Shown in pieces: positions 56,225 to 64,000 of a DNA stretch of 64,000 nucleotides. The translations under genes and the position numbers were made by a program. Every line of letters begins with the position of its first letter. Within the stretch, counting starts at the first letter, position 1. Below the pieces are notes generated by a model, which saw nothing but the letters and a program-made list of their open reading frames with translations, was not told the origin of the DNA and ran no database searches. The stretch is from NCBI RefSeq assembly GCF_000241485.1, contig NZ_JH584241.1, positions 2,760,131-2,824,130 on the forward strand, given 5' to 3'. Source of the DNA: Sphingomonas sp. PAMC 26605 (GTDB taxonomy: Bacteria > Pseudomonadota > Alphaproteobacteria > Sphingomonadales > Sphingomonadaceae).

Positions 56225-58816
56225 TCAGAACGCTTTGCGCAGCGTCACGCCATAGGTCCGCGGCTCGTTGATATAGCCGCTGAAGCTGCCGTTCTGAACG
56301 ACCGTCGCGAAGGCGCCGATGAAGTAATTGTCGTTGCCGAGATTGCGGATCCACCCCTGAATCTCGAACTGATCGGGCAAGTTAAGCCCGATGCTGGCAT
56401 TGACCGTCTTGACCTCGGCGCTCGCGATCGCGGCGGGGACGGTGTCGGTCAGCGGGGTCTTGCTCGAATAGACGAACTCGCCGCGGACATAGGCGCTGAT
56501 CCGGTCGGTAATCGTCTGGGTGTACACCGCATTGACGTTCGCCGACCATTTCGAGATCCCGGCGGGCGTCGTGCCGCTCAAGTCGCGGAACTGCGGGGGG
56601 AGCGTGCCGGCGGGCGACCCGGCAGGAACCTGGCAACGCGCATCGAACGAGAAGCACGGAGCGCGCGTGAAGGAATCGTATTTCGGGTCGAGATACGTCC
56701 CCGACGCATTGATCACCAGCGACCGGAACGGCTTGTACGATCCCTCGACCTCGACGCCGCGGACCGACTGGCTGCCGGCGTTGACCAGCGCGAAGCCGGT
56801 GCCGGTGAAGGCGTTCGACTGGAAGCCTTTGATCTTCTCGTCGAACAGCGCGATGTTGAGATAGCCGCCGTGGAACCGCGCCTTCGCGCCGATCTCATAG
56901 ACTTCGACATTCTCGGGGTTGGCGGTGCGGCCGACGCCGTTGAGCGCGGGGCGGCTGTCCGACGACAGATTGTAGGCGCCTGCCTTCCACCCGGTCGAAT
57001 AGCTCGCATAGATGTTGATATCGTGGTTGATGTCGAACTTGGCGCGCGCGAGATAGGTGAACTTGTCACCCTTCAGGATGCCGTTCTCGTTCGCGTTGGG
57101 GAAGTTGACCGGACCGTGATTGGCGGTGTCGGCATAGAAGAACTGCACCGCATTGAGCCCCGCGAACAGATTGGTCGGTATCCGCAACCCCGCCGGCGCG
57201 CCGGGCGCGATGATCGCGAGCGGCAGGAAGCCGAGCTCGGGGACGTTGTTGAGGTTGAGCTGCGAGAAGCGGTCGGTCAGCACGACGTTCGAGACCGCTT
57301 CCTTGCGATCATGCAGATAGGCGCCGCCGACGGTCAGCGTCAGCCGGTCGAACAGCTTGTAGTCGGCCTGGCCGAAGACCGAGAAGGACTGATCGTTGAG
57401 GCGATAGTTGTCGAAGATCCCGGTTCCTTGCGCGAAATAGGTCTGGCCCGGCACCACGCTGGTATTGCCCGCCGCGCGCTGCAGCGTCTCGAGCGTAAGA
57501 ATCGGCGGAATCGCACCCGGTGCCGGCAAGCCATTGGCACCGCGCGTGATCGTCACCGCGTCGGCGAAGGCGCGACCGTCGGCGCCATAGAGGATGTTGC
57601 GCCCGGTGCGGATGCGCTCGTCCGAATAGAAGGCGCCCAGCAGCCAGTTGAACGGACCGCTGCTATCCGAAGTCAGGCGAAATTCCTGCGTCAGCGTCTT
57701 GATATCGTCCGACGTCGTCTGGTTCGAAATGTCGGCGCCGGTGAAATCGACGTCGAGCGTCGTGTCGTTGGTCTGCGTGCGGTACGCGGTGATCGAGGTG
57801 AGCTTGGCGAAGCCCAGGTTCCAGTCGATCTGCCCCGAAATGCCCTTGCCGGTCAGCCGGTTGTTGGGCGAGGTGTTGTACACGACCTGGCGGTTGAACG
57901 CGGTCGCCGGGTTGCCGATCACGGCGCCGACGCCGGCGATGGCGCGCGGCGCACCGATCAGCTGGGTGACCGGCCCGTTGAAGATTGTGACCGCACCGCA
58001 GCACACTTCGTTGATATGGTTGAGATCGGCGATGACGCGGATCGAGAAATCCGACGACGGCTCGAACAGCAGGTCGCCGCGCAATGCGTACCGGTCGCGC
58101 CCGTTGACCTGCACCTTGTTGACGAGGTTGGTGTAATAGCCGTCGCGCTGGTTGACGCTGCCGTAGAGGCGGAACGCCAGCGTCTTCGAGATCGGCCCCG
58201 TGACCGAGGCGCGCGCTTCGATGTTGCCGAAATTGCCGTAGGTCGCCTCGGCATTGCCGCCCCAGTCGAATTGCGGGCGCTTGGTGACGATCGAGATCGC
58301 GCCCGCCGACACGTTCTTGCCGAACAGCGTCGATTGCGGCCCGCGCAGCACTTCGATCCGCTCGAGATCGGGAAGATCGGCGATCGCCGAGGCCGAGCGC
58401 GAGCGGTAGACGCCGTCAATGAACACGCCGACCGAGCTTTCGACGCCGATATTGCCGGTGCCGTTGCCGAAGCCGCGAATCTGGAAGCCGGTCTGGCTCG
58501 AGCTCTGGAGCTGGTACACCTTCAGCGAGGGCACGCTCGCCTGGAGCGAGATCAGATCGAGGATGCGTGCCTTCTTGATCGTATCGTCGCTGGTCACCGC
58601 GACCGAGACGGGGACGTCCTGCAGCGTTTGTTCGCGCTTGGTCGCGGTGACGATGATATCGTCGTTATCGCCGCTGCGGGGATCGACCTGCCGCGCCGCC
58701 GAGGTCGCGGCGGGTGCGCCTTGTGCCTGGGTGGTCGGCGGCGTATCTTGCGCCACGGCCGGACACGCGTAGAGCGAAACCAACGCCGATGCAGCGAGCA
58801 GTTCGAATTTCTTCAT
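56225..58816 (-). CDS. TonB-dependent outer-membrane receptor
   Basis: An 863-residue receptor. A signal peptide (MKKFELLAASALVSLYACPA) is cut near AVAQD. A TonB-box-like DDIIVTATKREQTLQDVPVS opens the plug domain, which has the usual VFIDGVYRSRSAS and IEVLRGPQSTLFGKNVSAGA. A 22-strand barrel follows and ends with the typical aromatic residue (LRKAF). It is of the large sphingomonad type and its substrate cannot be read. No transport partner or regulator lies beside it. Confidence 0.95.
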   Translation of the reverse strand: MKKFELLAASALVSLYACPAVAQDTPPTTQAQGAPAATSAARQVDPRSGDNDDIIVTATKREQTLQDVPVSVAVTSDDTIKKARILDLISLQASVPSLKVYQLQSSSQTGFQIRGFGNGTGNIGVESSVGVFIDGVYRSRSASAIADLPDLERIEVLRGPQSTLFGKNVSAGAISIVTKRPQFDWGGNAEATYGNFGNIEARASVTGPISKTLAFRLYGSVNQRDGYYTNLVNKVQVNGRDRYALRGDLLFEPSSDFSIRVIADLNHINEVCCGAVTIFNGPVTQLIGAPRAIAGVGAVIGNPATAFNRQVVYNTSPNNRLTGKGISGQIDWNLGFAKLTSITAYRTQTNDTTLDVDFTGADISNQTTSDDIKTLTQEFRLTSDSSGPFNWLLGAFYSDERIRTGRNILYGADGRAFADAVTITRGANGLPAPGAIPPILTLETLQRAAGNTSVVPGQTYFAQGTGIFDNYRLNDQSFSVFGQADYKLFDRLTLTVGGAYLHDRKEAVSNVVLTDRFSQLNLNNVPELGFLPLAIIAPGAPAGLRIPTNLFAGLNAVQFFYADTANHGPVNFPNANENGILKGDKFTYLARAKFDINHDINIYASYSTGWKAGAYNLSSDSRPALNGVGRTANPENVEVYEIGAKARFHGGYLNIALFDEKIKGFQSNAFTGTGFALVNAGSQSVRGVEVEGSYKPFRSLVINASGTYLDPKYDSFTRAPCFSFDARCQVPAGSPAGTLPPQFRDLSGTTPAGISKWSANVNAVYTQTITDRISAYVRGEFVYSSKTPLTDTVPAAIASAEVKTVNASIGLNLPDQFEIQGWIRNLGNDNYFIGAFATVVQNGSFSGYINEPRTYGVTLRKAF

Positions 58817-59048
58817 GATGGCATCCCCTATCTCCGCCGCCTCCAGTCTGTGCCGGATCACGGTTTTCGAAGATCAGGTTCGGCATTTGGCGCGGCATAG
58901 TCAATGGGCTAAATTGCCTAAAAGCGGGGGAGGCAGCGTGGAGGATGCGCTCCCGTAGCGTTTCAAATAAGGACTAATTCCATGTTGCAGTACGGCGAAA
59001 CCGATCGTCCGTATCGGCATTGCATGGTCGGATCATGAAGGAAGCAGC

Positions 59049-59672
59049 GTGGACGAACGCAAGGACGATGATTTCGCCAACCCGAAGGTTGGCGCCGATG
59101 GCAAGATCGTGGTGCCCGATCATGTGGCGGACGCGGTCCGCACGCTGATCCGCTGGGCGGGAGACAACCCCGCGCGCGAAGGTCTGGTCGATACCCCGGC
59201 GCGCGTGGCGCGCGCGTGGAAGGAATATTGCTCGGGTTATGGCGACGATCCCGCGCGCCATCTGTCGCGCGTGTTCGAGGAAGTCGGCGGCTATGACGAG
59301 ATCGTCTTGCTCAAGGACATTCCGTTCCAGTCGCATTGCGAGCATCACATGGCGCCGATCATCGGGAAGGCGCACATCGCCTATCTGCCTGGCAATTACG
59401 TCGTCGGAATTTCCAAGCTCGCGCGGGTCCTGCAGACCTTCGCACGACGGCTGCAGGTCCAGGAACGGCTCACCGCCGAAGTCGCCGACTGCATTTGGGC
59501 CAATCTCAAGCCGGTCGGCGTGGCGGTGGTGATCGAGGCGAGCCATGCCTGCATGACCGCGCGCGGCGTGCGGACCCAGGGTGTGACGATGGTGACCAGC
59601 CGGATGATGGGCGTGTTCCGCGACGACGAGCGCAGCCGCAAGGAAGTGCTCGCGCTGATGGGGCGGGGATGA
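59049..59672 (+). CDS. folE: GTP cyclohydrolase I
   Basis: Makes 7,8-dihydroneopterin triphosphate, the first step of folate synthesis. The 207-residue product has the zinc ligands in [17 protein letters not shown] and in [11 protein letters not shown], and the catalytic [13 protein letters not shown] stretch ([20 protein letters not shown]). It begins with GTG after AAGGAAG. It overlaps the reductase gene by four bases, so folE, the reductase and folB form one operon. Confidence 0.97.
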   Translation: MDERKDDDFANPKVGADGKIVVPDHVADAVRTLIRWAGDNPAREGLVDTPARVARAWKEYCSGYGDDPARHLSRVFEEVGGYDEIVLLKDIPFQSHCEHHMAPIIGKAHIAYLPGNYVVGISKLARVLQTFARRLQVQERLTAEVADCIWANLKPVGVAVVIEASHACMTARGVRTQGVTMVTSRMMGVFRDDERSRKEVLALMGRG

Positions 59673-60421
59673 GCGCTGCGCGGACCGTTCTGGTAACCGG
59701 CGCGGCGCGCCGGCTCGGCGCGACGATCGCGCGGCATCTGGCGGGGCAGGGGTGGCGGGTCGCGATCCACCATCACCATTCGGCCGAGGATGCCGATGCG
59801 CTCGCCGCAGAATTGCCGGGCGCGATCGTCCTTTCGGGCGATCTTACCGATCCTGACGTTCCCGCGGCGCTCGTCACGGCGGCACGCGCCGCTTTCGGAG
59901 GACCGCTTGTGGCGCTCGTCAACTGCGCGTCGCTGTTCGAGTATGACACGCCGCCCATGGTCATGTCCGCGTCGCTGCGAGCGCACGGCGCGGTCAATCT
60001 CGAGGCGCCGGTGCTGCTTGCGAGCGCGCTTGCCGCGCAGGACGATCTCGTAAAGGGGGCGGTGGTCAATATTCTCGACCAGAAGGTCGCCAACCTCAAT
60101 CCCGACTTCTTCTCGTACAGTTGCGGCAAGATCGCGCTGACCGGCGCGACGACGATGCTAGCCCAGGCGTTGCGCCCGCGGATCCGGGTCAATGCGGTGT
60201 CGCCTGGTCTATCGCTGCCGAGCGCCGATCAGACCGAGACGGAGTTCACCGCGGCCGCCTCGAAGAACCTGCTACGGCGTCCGGTCGATCCGTTCGATAT
60301 CGCGCGCGCGGTCGGTTTTCTGGTAGAGGCCGACGGGCTCGACGGGCAGAATCTCTTCGTCGATTGCGGCCAGCATCTGCTCAAGCGCGACCGCGACGTG
60401 ATGTTCGAGGGGCGGGCATGA
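59669..60421 (+). CDS. Short-chain dehydrogenase, pteridine reductase-like
   Basis: A 250-residue SDR enzyme. The cofactor loop is [13 protein letters not shown], in the TGxxxRxG form of pteridine reductases (PTR1/FolM) rather than the usual TGxxxGxG. The catalytic Tyr-Lys pair is in YSCGK. Set between folE and folB with four-base overlaps on both sides, it most likely reduces dihydropterins or dihydrofolate with NADPH. Confidence 0.88.
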   Translation: MSAARTVLVTGAARRLGATIARHLAGQGWRVAIHHHHSAEDADALAAELPGAIVLSGDLTDPDVPAALVTAARAAFGGPLVALVNCASLFEYDTPPMVMSASLRAHGAVNLEAPVLLASALAAQDDLVKGAVVNILDQKVANLNPDFFSYSCGKIALTGATTMLAQALRPRIRVNAVSPGLSLPSADQTETEFTAAASKNLLRRPVDPFDIARAVGFLVEADGLDGQNLFVDCGQHLLKRDRDVMFEGRA

Positions 60422-60774
60422 GCGCGCGCTTCACGACGCTCCTTGAGGGGCTCGAGGTGGTGATGGGGCTCGGCATCCATCCCGAAGAACTCGCCGCGCC
60501 GCAGCGGGTGATCGTTTCGGTACGGATGGAAGTGGTCTATCCCGCGCCACCGAGCGAGGACCGGATCGACGCGGTGCTCGATTACGATTTCGTGCGGGCG
60601 GGGATACAGGCGCTCGTGGCCGAGCGGCACTTCCATCTGCAGGAGACGCTGTGCGAGGCGATTGCCGCCTTGTGTTTGCACGACCGGCGTGTCGAACGCG
60701 TTACGGTACGGACGTCCAAGCCCGATATCTATCCCGACGCGGCGGTCGGATGCGAGATCACTCGGGGCCGGTGA
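60418..60774 (+). CDS. folB: Dihydroneopterin aldolase
   Basis: A 118-residue enzyme that splits 7,8-dihydroneopterin to 6-hydroxymethyl-dihydropterin and glycolaldehyde. It has LEVVMGLGIHPEE at the N-terminus (substrate pocket), DAVLDYDFVRAGIQALV, FHLQETLCEAIAALCL with the conserved Glu, and TVRTSKPDIYPDA with the catalytic Lys. It ends the fol operon and is followed by a palindromic repeat. Confidence 0.93.
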   Translation: MSARFTTLLEGLEVVMGLGIHPEELAAPQRVIVSVRMEVVYPAPPSEDRIDAVLDYDFVRAGIQALVAERHFHLQETLCEAIAALCLHDRRVERVTVRTSKPDIYPDAAVGCEITRGR

Positions 60775-60781
60775 GACGCGG

Positions 60782-60899
60782 TCCTCCCCGGCACGGGGAG
60801 GTGCCATGCGCAGCATGACGGAGGGGGGCCGCCGCGGGCGCAGCGTTTGCGGCACCCCCCTCCGTCGCCTTCGGCGCCACCTCCCCGTGCCGGGGAGGA
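60782..60899. repeat. Long palindromic repeat next to the leuA stop
   Basis: TCCTCCCCGGCACGGGGAGG with a following TG (60782-60803) is mirrored at 60878-60899. Inside, GACGGAGGGGGG and CCCCCCTCCGTC also pair. The whole can fold as one long hairpin and each end as a small one. It ends on the base before the leuA stop codon on the minus strand. Confidence 0.85.
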
Positions 60900-62558
60900 T
60901 CAGCTTCTATTCGCGGCGCTGAGCACCGCGCGCACCGACGCGGTCGCGATATCGGCGTCGATCCCGACGCCAAACACCGTGCGCCCGTCTGCGGTGCGGC
61001 ATTCGACATAGGCGGCCGCCTGCGCATCGGCGCCGTGGCCGATCGCGTGCTCGCTATAGTCGACGACATCGAGCTGCGGCCCGGTCGTATCCCCCAGCGC
61101 CGCGATCACGCCCGAGATGAGGCCGTTACCACGCCCGGAGATCGACCGTTCCTCCCCGTCGACCGCAACGTGCCCAACGAACAGCCGGTCGCCGACACTG
61201 CCGCTCTCGCTGTAATCGAGCAGGCGGAAGCGATCCTCGCCGCGCGCGAGATAGGTCGCCTCGAACAGGCCCCAGATGTCGCTCGCATTCATCTCGCGGC
61301 TGGTCTCGTCGGCGAGGCGCTGGACGTGCCGGCTGAAATCGGCCTGGAGCCGTTTGGGCAGCTTTAGGCCCTTGTCCTGCTCGATCACCCAGGCGACGCC
61401 GCCTTTGCCCGACTGCGAATTGACGCGGATCACCGCTTCGTACGAACGGCCGAGATCCGCCGGATCGATCGGCAGATAGGGGACTTCCCACAACGGGTCG
61501 TTTTTGGCTGCCTGCGCGGCAAAGCCCTTCTTGATCGCGTCCTGATGGCTCCCCGAGAACGCCGTGAAGACGAGGTCGCCGGCATAGGGCGTGCGCGGAT
61601 GGACCGGCAGTTGCGTGCAATAGTTCACGGTGTTGACGATTGCGTCGATGTCCGAGAAATCGAGCCTCGGATCAAGCCCTTGCGTGTACATGTTGAGCGC
61701 GACCGTCACCAGATCGCAATTGCCGGTACGCTCGCCATTGCCGAGCAGGCAGCCCTCGACACGGTCGGCGCCCGCCATCAGGCCGAGCTCGGCGGCAGCA
61801 ACGCCGGTGCCGCGGTCGTTATGCGGGTGGAGGCTGAGCGCGACGGTGTCGCGGTTGCGGATGTTGCGGCTGAACCATTCGATCTGGTCGGCATAGACGT
61901 TGGGCGTCGCGCATTCGACCGTCGCGGGGAGATTGAGGATCAGCTTGTGGTCAGGCGTCGGGCGCAGCACCTCCATCACAGCTTCGCAGACCTCGAGGCT
62001 GAAATCGAGCTCGGCGGTCGAGAAGGTCTCGGGGCTGTATTCGAAGAACCAGTCGGTGTCGGGCTGGGCTGCGGCCTGATCGCGCAGGATCATCGCGCCG
62101 TCGATCGCGATCTGCTTCACTTCGGCGCGGGTCATGCCGAACACGATCTTGCGCCAGGCCGGGCTCACGGCGTTGTAGAGATGAACGATTGCCTTTGGTG
62201 CGCCGCGCAGCGAGGCGAAGCTCGTTTCGATCAGGTCGCGGCGCGACTGCGTGAGGACCTGGATCATCGTGTCGTCGGGGATGCGGCCGTCGCGCACCAG
62301 CCCCGAGATGAAATCGAACTCGGTCGCGCCCGCCGCAGGGAAGCCGACCTCGATCTCCTTGATCCCGACCTTGACGATCAGGTCGAACATCCGGGTCTTC
62401 TTCTCGGCGTCCATCGGGTCGATCAGCGCCTGGTTGCCGTCGCGCAGGTCGGTCGACAGCCAGCGCGGCGCGGTCGTGATCGTCTGCGACGGCCAGCGGC
62501 GGTCGGGCAAGTCGATGGTGGGGAAGGGGCGGTATTTGGTCGACGGGTCACGCAGCAT
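60900..62558 (-). CDS. leuA: 2-Isopropylmalate synthase
   Basis: Commits 2-ketoisovalerate to leucine synthesis. The 552-residue product is of the longer, fungal/actinobacterial-type branch. Motifs are [16 protein letters not shown] (metal Asp), [31 protein letters not shown] and [12 protein letters not shown]. The last ~125 residues form the regulatory LeuA dimer domain that binds leucine. Its final codons run up to the edge of the palindromic repeat. Single gene. Confidence 0.97.
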   Translation of the reverse strand: MLRDPSTKYRPFPTIDLPDRRWPSQTITTAPRWLSTDLRDGNQALIDPMDAEKKTRMFDLIVKVGIKEIEVGFPAAGATEFDFISGLVRDGRIPDDTMIQVLTQSRRDLIETSFASLRGAPKAIVHLYNAVSPAWRKIVFGMTRAEVKQIAIDGAMILRDQAAAQPDTDWFFEYSPETFSTAELDFSLEVCEAVMEVLRPTPDHKLILNLPATVECATPNVYADQIEWFSRNIRNRDTVALSLHPHNDRGTGVAAAELGLMAGADRVEGCLLGNGERTGNCDLVTVALNMYTQGLDPRLDFSDIDAIVNTVNYCTQLPVHPRTPYAGDLVFTAFSGSHQDAIKKGFAAQAAKNDPLWEVPYLPIDPADLGRSYEAVIRVNSQSGKGGVAWVIEQDKGLKLPKRLQADFSRHVQRLADETSREMNASDIWGLFEATYLARGEDRFRLLDYSESGSVGDRLFVGHVAVDGEERSISGRGNGLISGVIAALGDTTGPQLDVVDYSEHAIGHGADAQAAAYVECRTADGRTVFGVGIDADIATASVRAVLSAANRS

Positions 62559-62838
62559 GGTCGGTCTCGCTCGGCAATCGCGGTTTTGTGGGCGCGGTTT
62601 CTGGGGCGCTGGTCGCTAAGGGCGGTGGAACCTCAGGCGCGCCGCGCTGGCCTCGATCGGCGCGCGGCAGTGTACACGCCTAAGGGCGCGTAAGTCGAAG
62701 CGAGGCGAGGCCGGGTGCGAAGATCACCCGTAACGAATAGCGTGTGCGACGCTGCGCTGTCCAGCCTGAAAGCATTGGTGCAGCGCTAGTAGATCTCGAT
62801 CAATTGCATGGATTTATCGCGGGGGGTAAAACGCGAAC

Positions 62839-63231
62839 ATGCGACAAGTGATTTATACGAGTATCACAACCAATCCGAGCGGGTGTGCCAAGGACGATTG
62901 CGTGCCGATCTTACGGCAGGCCGCCATGCGCAACGGGCTCGATGGCATTACCGGACTGCTCTACTCGCAGGATGCCGAGTTCCTGCAGGCGCTCGAGGGC
63001 CCCGAGGACAGCATCGCCGATCTGATCACGAGCCTCGAGGCCGATCCGCGCCATCGCGATCTGCGCATCCTGCTCGACCGTCACACCGACGCGCGCGAGT
63101 TCGGCGACTGGATGATGGTGCATCGCGAACGGCGCGAGAGCGTCGATTCGTTCGACAAGCGGCTGCACGCCCTGTTGCTCGGCGTCTCGCCGGAAACGGC
63201 GGAGTATTTCCGCGCGCTCGTGCCGGCCTGA
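62839..63231 (+). CDS. BLUF blue-light photoreceptor
   Basis: A 130-residue stand-alone BLUF domain that binds FAD and senses blue light. Key residues are present: Tyr6 in VIYTSI, Asn32 in RNGLDGITGLL, Gln50 in FLQALEG and Trp91 in GDWMM, with spacing that fits AppA/BlrB except for a two-residue insertion. There is no output domain, so it must act through another protein. It faces yceI across a strong terminator. Confidence 0.92.
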   Translation: MRQVIYTSITTNPSGCAKDDCVPILRQAAMRNGLDGITGLLYSQDAEFLQALEGPEDSIADLITSLEADPRHRDLRILLDRHTDAREFGDWMMVHRERRESVDSFDKRLHALLLGVSPETAEYFRALVPA

Positions 63232-63239
63232 CGGCGGAT

Positions 63240-63267
63240 GCCGATGGCGACTCGGGTCGCCATCGGC
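63240..63267. terminator. Bidirectional hairpin terminator
   Basis: GCCGATGGCGAC (63240-63251) and GTCGCCATCGGC (63256-63267) form a perfect 12-bp stem with a TCGG tetraloop between convergent genes. Confidence 0.8.
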
Positions 63268-63275
63268 ACGGCGCA

Positions 63276-63905
63276 TCACTGCAGCTCGAACGCCGCGTTG
63301 ATGACGAGCACGGTCTCGTCCGAGACGACGGGCACGTATTTGGTCACGCCGAACTCGGAGCGATGGATCACCATCCGGCCGAGAAAGCCGATCGACGCCT
63401 TCTTGCTCATCGGGTTGGTCGCCGCGCCGAACAGCTTGGCCTGGAAGCTCACCGGTCTGGTCACGCCGTGGAGCGTGAGCGTGCCATCGACCTGCACCGC
63501 GTCGGGGCCGATCTGCGCGACCTTGGTCGAGCGGAAGGTCGCGGTCGGGAATTTGGCGGCGTCGAACCAGTCGGCGCTCTTGAGTTCGCCGGTCAACACG
63601 TCGCTCGTCGTCTGGACGCTGGCGATCGGGATCGTCACGTCGAGCTTGGTCGCAGCGGGCTTGGCCGGATCGAGCTGGAGGGTGCCCGATGCGCCCGAGA
63701 AGGTGCCGGCGAAGGGCGAGATGCCGAAATGGCTGACGCTGAAGGTGACCTGGGTGTGGTGCGGCTCGACCTTGTAGCTGCCGGCCTTGACGTCGGCGGC
63801 AGTGCCCGCGCCGTGGAGCATTTCGGGGCGGGTGGTCTGCGCGAGCGCGGGCGCGGCGATCAGCAGCGCTGCGGTGGCGGCGGCGTGGAGGAAGGTAATA
63901 CGCAT
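63276..63905 (-). CDS. YceI family periplasmic protein
   Basis: A 209-residue secreted lipocalin-like protein. A signal peptide (MRITFLHAAATAALLIAAPA, cut after LAQ) precedes the YceI domain: YKVEPHHTQVTFSVSHFG, GASGTLQLDPAKPAATKLDV, SADWFDAAKFPTATFRSTKV and GTLTLHGVTRPVSFQAKL. YceI proteins bind polyprenoid or fatty-acid-like lipids. AGGAG lies eight bases before the ATG. Confidence 0.95.
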   Translation of the reverse strand: MRITFLHAAATAALLIAAPALAQTTRPEMLHGAGTAADVKAGSYKVEPHHTQVTFSVSHFGISPFAGTFSGASGTLQLDPAKPAATKLDVTIPIASVQTTSDVLTGELKSADWFDAAKFPTATFRSTKVAQIGPDAVQVDGTLTLHGVTRPVSFQAKLFGAATNPMSKKASIGFLGRMVIHRSEFGVTKYVPVVSDETVLVINAAFELQ

Positions 63906-64000
63906 TAAATACTCCTGTTAAGAAGTATCCAAGTGCGATGCGCGCTCGGCAGCGTCAAACCCCGTTTCGGCAACGAACCGTTTCGTTTGGATAAGCCCCT

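Noticed and set aside
56159..58900. A 913-codon plus-strand frame over the TonB-dependent receptor
   Set aside because: Antisense artefact; the receptor frame has signal peptide, plug and barrel end.
62559..62700. Possible leucine attenuator upstream of leuA (GCGCGCCG/CGGCGCGC hairpin, 62637-62665)
   Set aside because: No leader peptide with leucine codons and no T run after the stem were found.
63906..64000. CCGTTTCG direct repeats near the right edge
   Set aside because: Only two short copies are visible and the window ends; nothing can be concluded.

Overview
The window looks like a chromosomal segment of a high-GC alphaproteobacterium, most likely a sphingomonad (Sphingomonas or a close relative). 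This rests on gene content and arrangement: an F0-only ATP synthase operon with a b' subunit, a TamA/TamB pair, DPP IV-type S9 peptidase, a NodT-family outer-membrane lipoprotein, a TonB-dependent receptor of the 'IIVTA.KR' type, SWIB and DUF2945 small proteins, and frequent GTG/TTG starts with ATGA-type overlaps. No prophage, insertion sequence, CRISPR array or rRNA operon was seen. Most genes are ordinary core functions.

Layout. 1-13.5 kb: a SulP transporter cut by the window edge, a pentapeptide-repeat protein, an alpha/beta hydrolase, a DUF418 membrane protein, a DPP IV peptidase, an MgtC protein, asd, a cytochrome P450, purB, an EF-hand protein and radC. 13.6-16.1 kb: atpI-atpB-atpE-atpF'-atpF. 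16.2-26.4 kb: uvrC, small membrane proteins, a bestrophin, a D-2-hydroxyacid dehydrogenase, an SH3/GNAT pair, a thiolase, a prepilin peptidase and a coniferyl-aldehyde-type dehydrogenase. 26.3-30.7 kb, minus strand: hppD and hmgA (tyrosine to homogentisate to maleylacetoacetate), then a YqcI/YcgG (GntA-like) protein overlapping a DUF1989 protein. A divergent MarR gene faces this cluster across a clear inverted repeat.

30.8-39.3 kb: glcB, then tamA-tamB with a strong terminator. 39.3-45.8 kb: a Baeyer-Villiger-type monooxygenase, then tetR-emrA-emrB-OMF, a tripartite efflux operon with translational overlaps and a perfect 16-bp palindrome in front of tetR. 45.9-51.8 kb: argE, an unusually palindrome-rich 400-bp gap, and a signalling cluster (degenerate GGDEF-EAL protein, TPR hybrid histidine kinase, single-domain receiver).

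51.8-55.6 kb: an NDUFAF5-like methyltransferase, comF, grxC, a nitrilase-fold hydrolase, DUF1178, tRNA-Arg(CCT) and a small conserved-looking protein. 55.6-64 kb: SWIB and DUF2945 genes, a TonB-dependent receptor, folE-pteridine reductase-folB, leuA, a BLUF photoreceptor and YceI.

The best candidates for something poorly described are the overlapping YqcI/YcgG-DUF1989 pair behind the homogentisate genes, the tetR-efflux operon with its operator in the promoter spacer and two unusual low-complexity segments, and the palindrome-rich gap before the cyclic-di-GMP/histidine kinase cluster. Four different hairpin-forming intergenic repeats are also present. All functional statements are from reading the sequence; no database search was possible.
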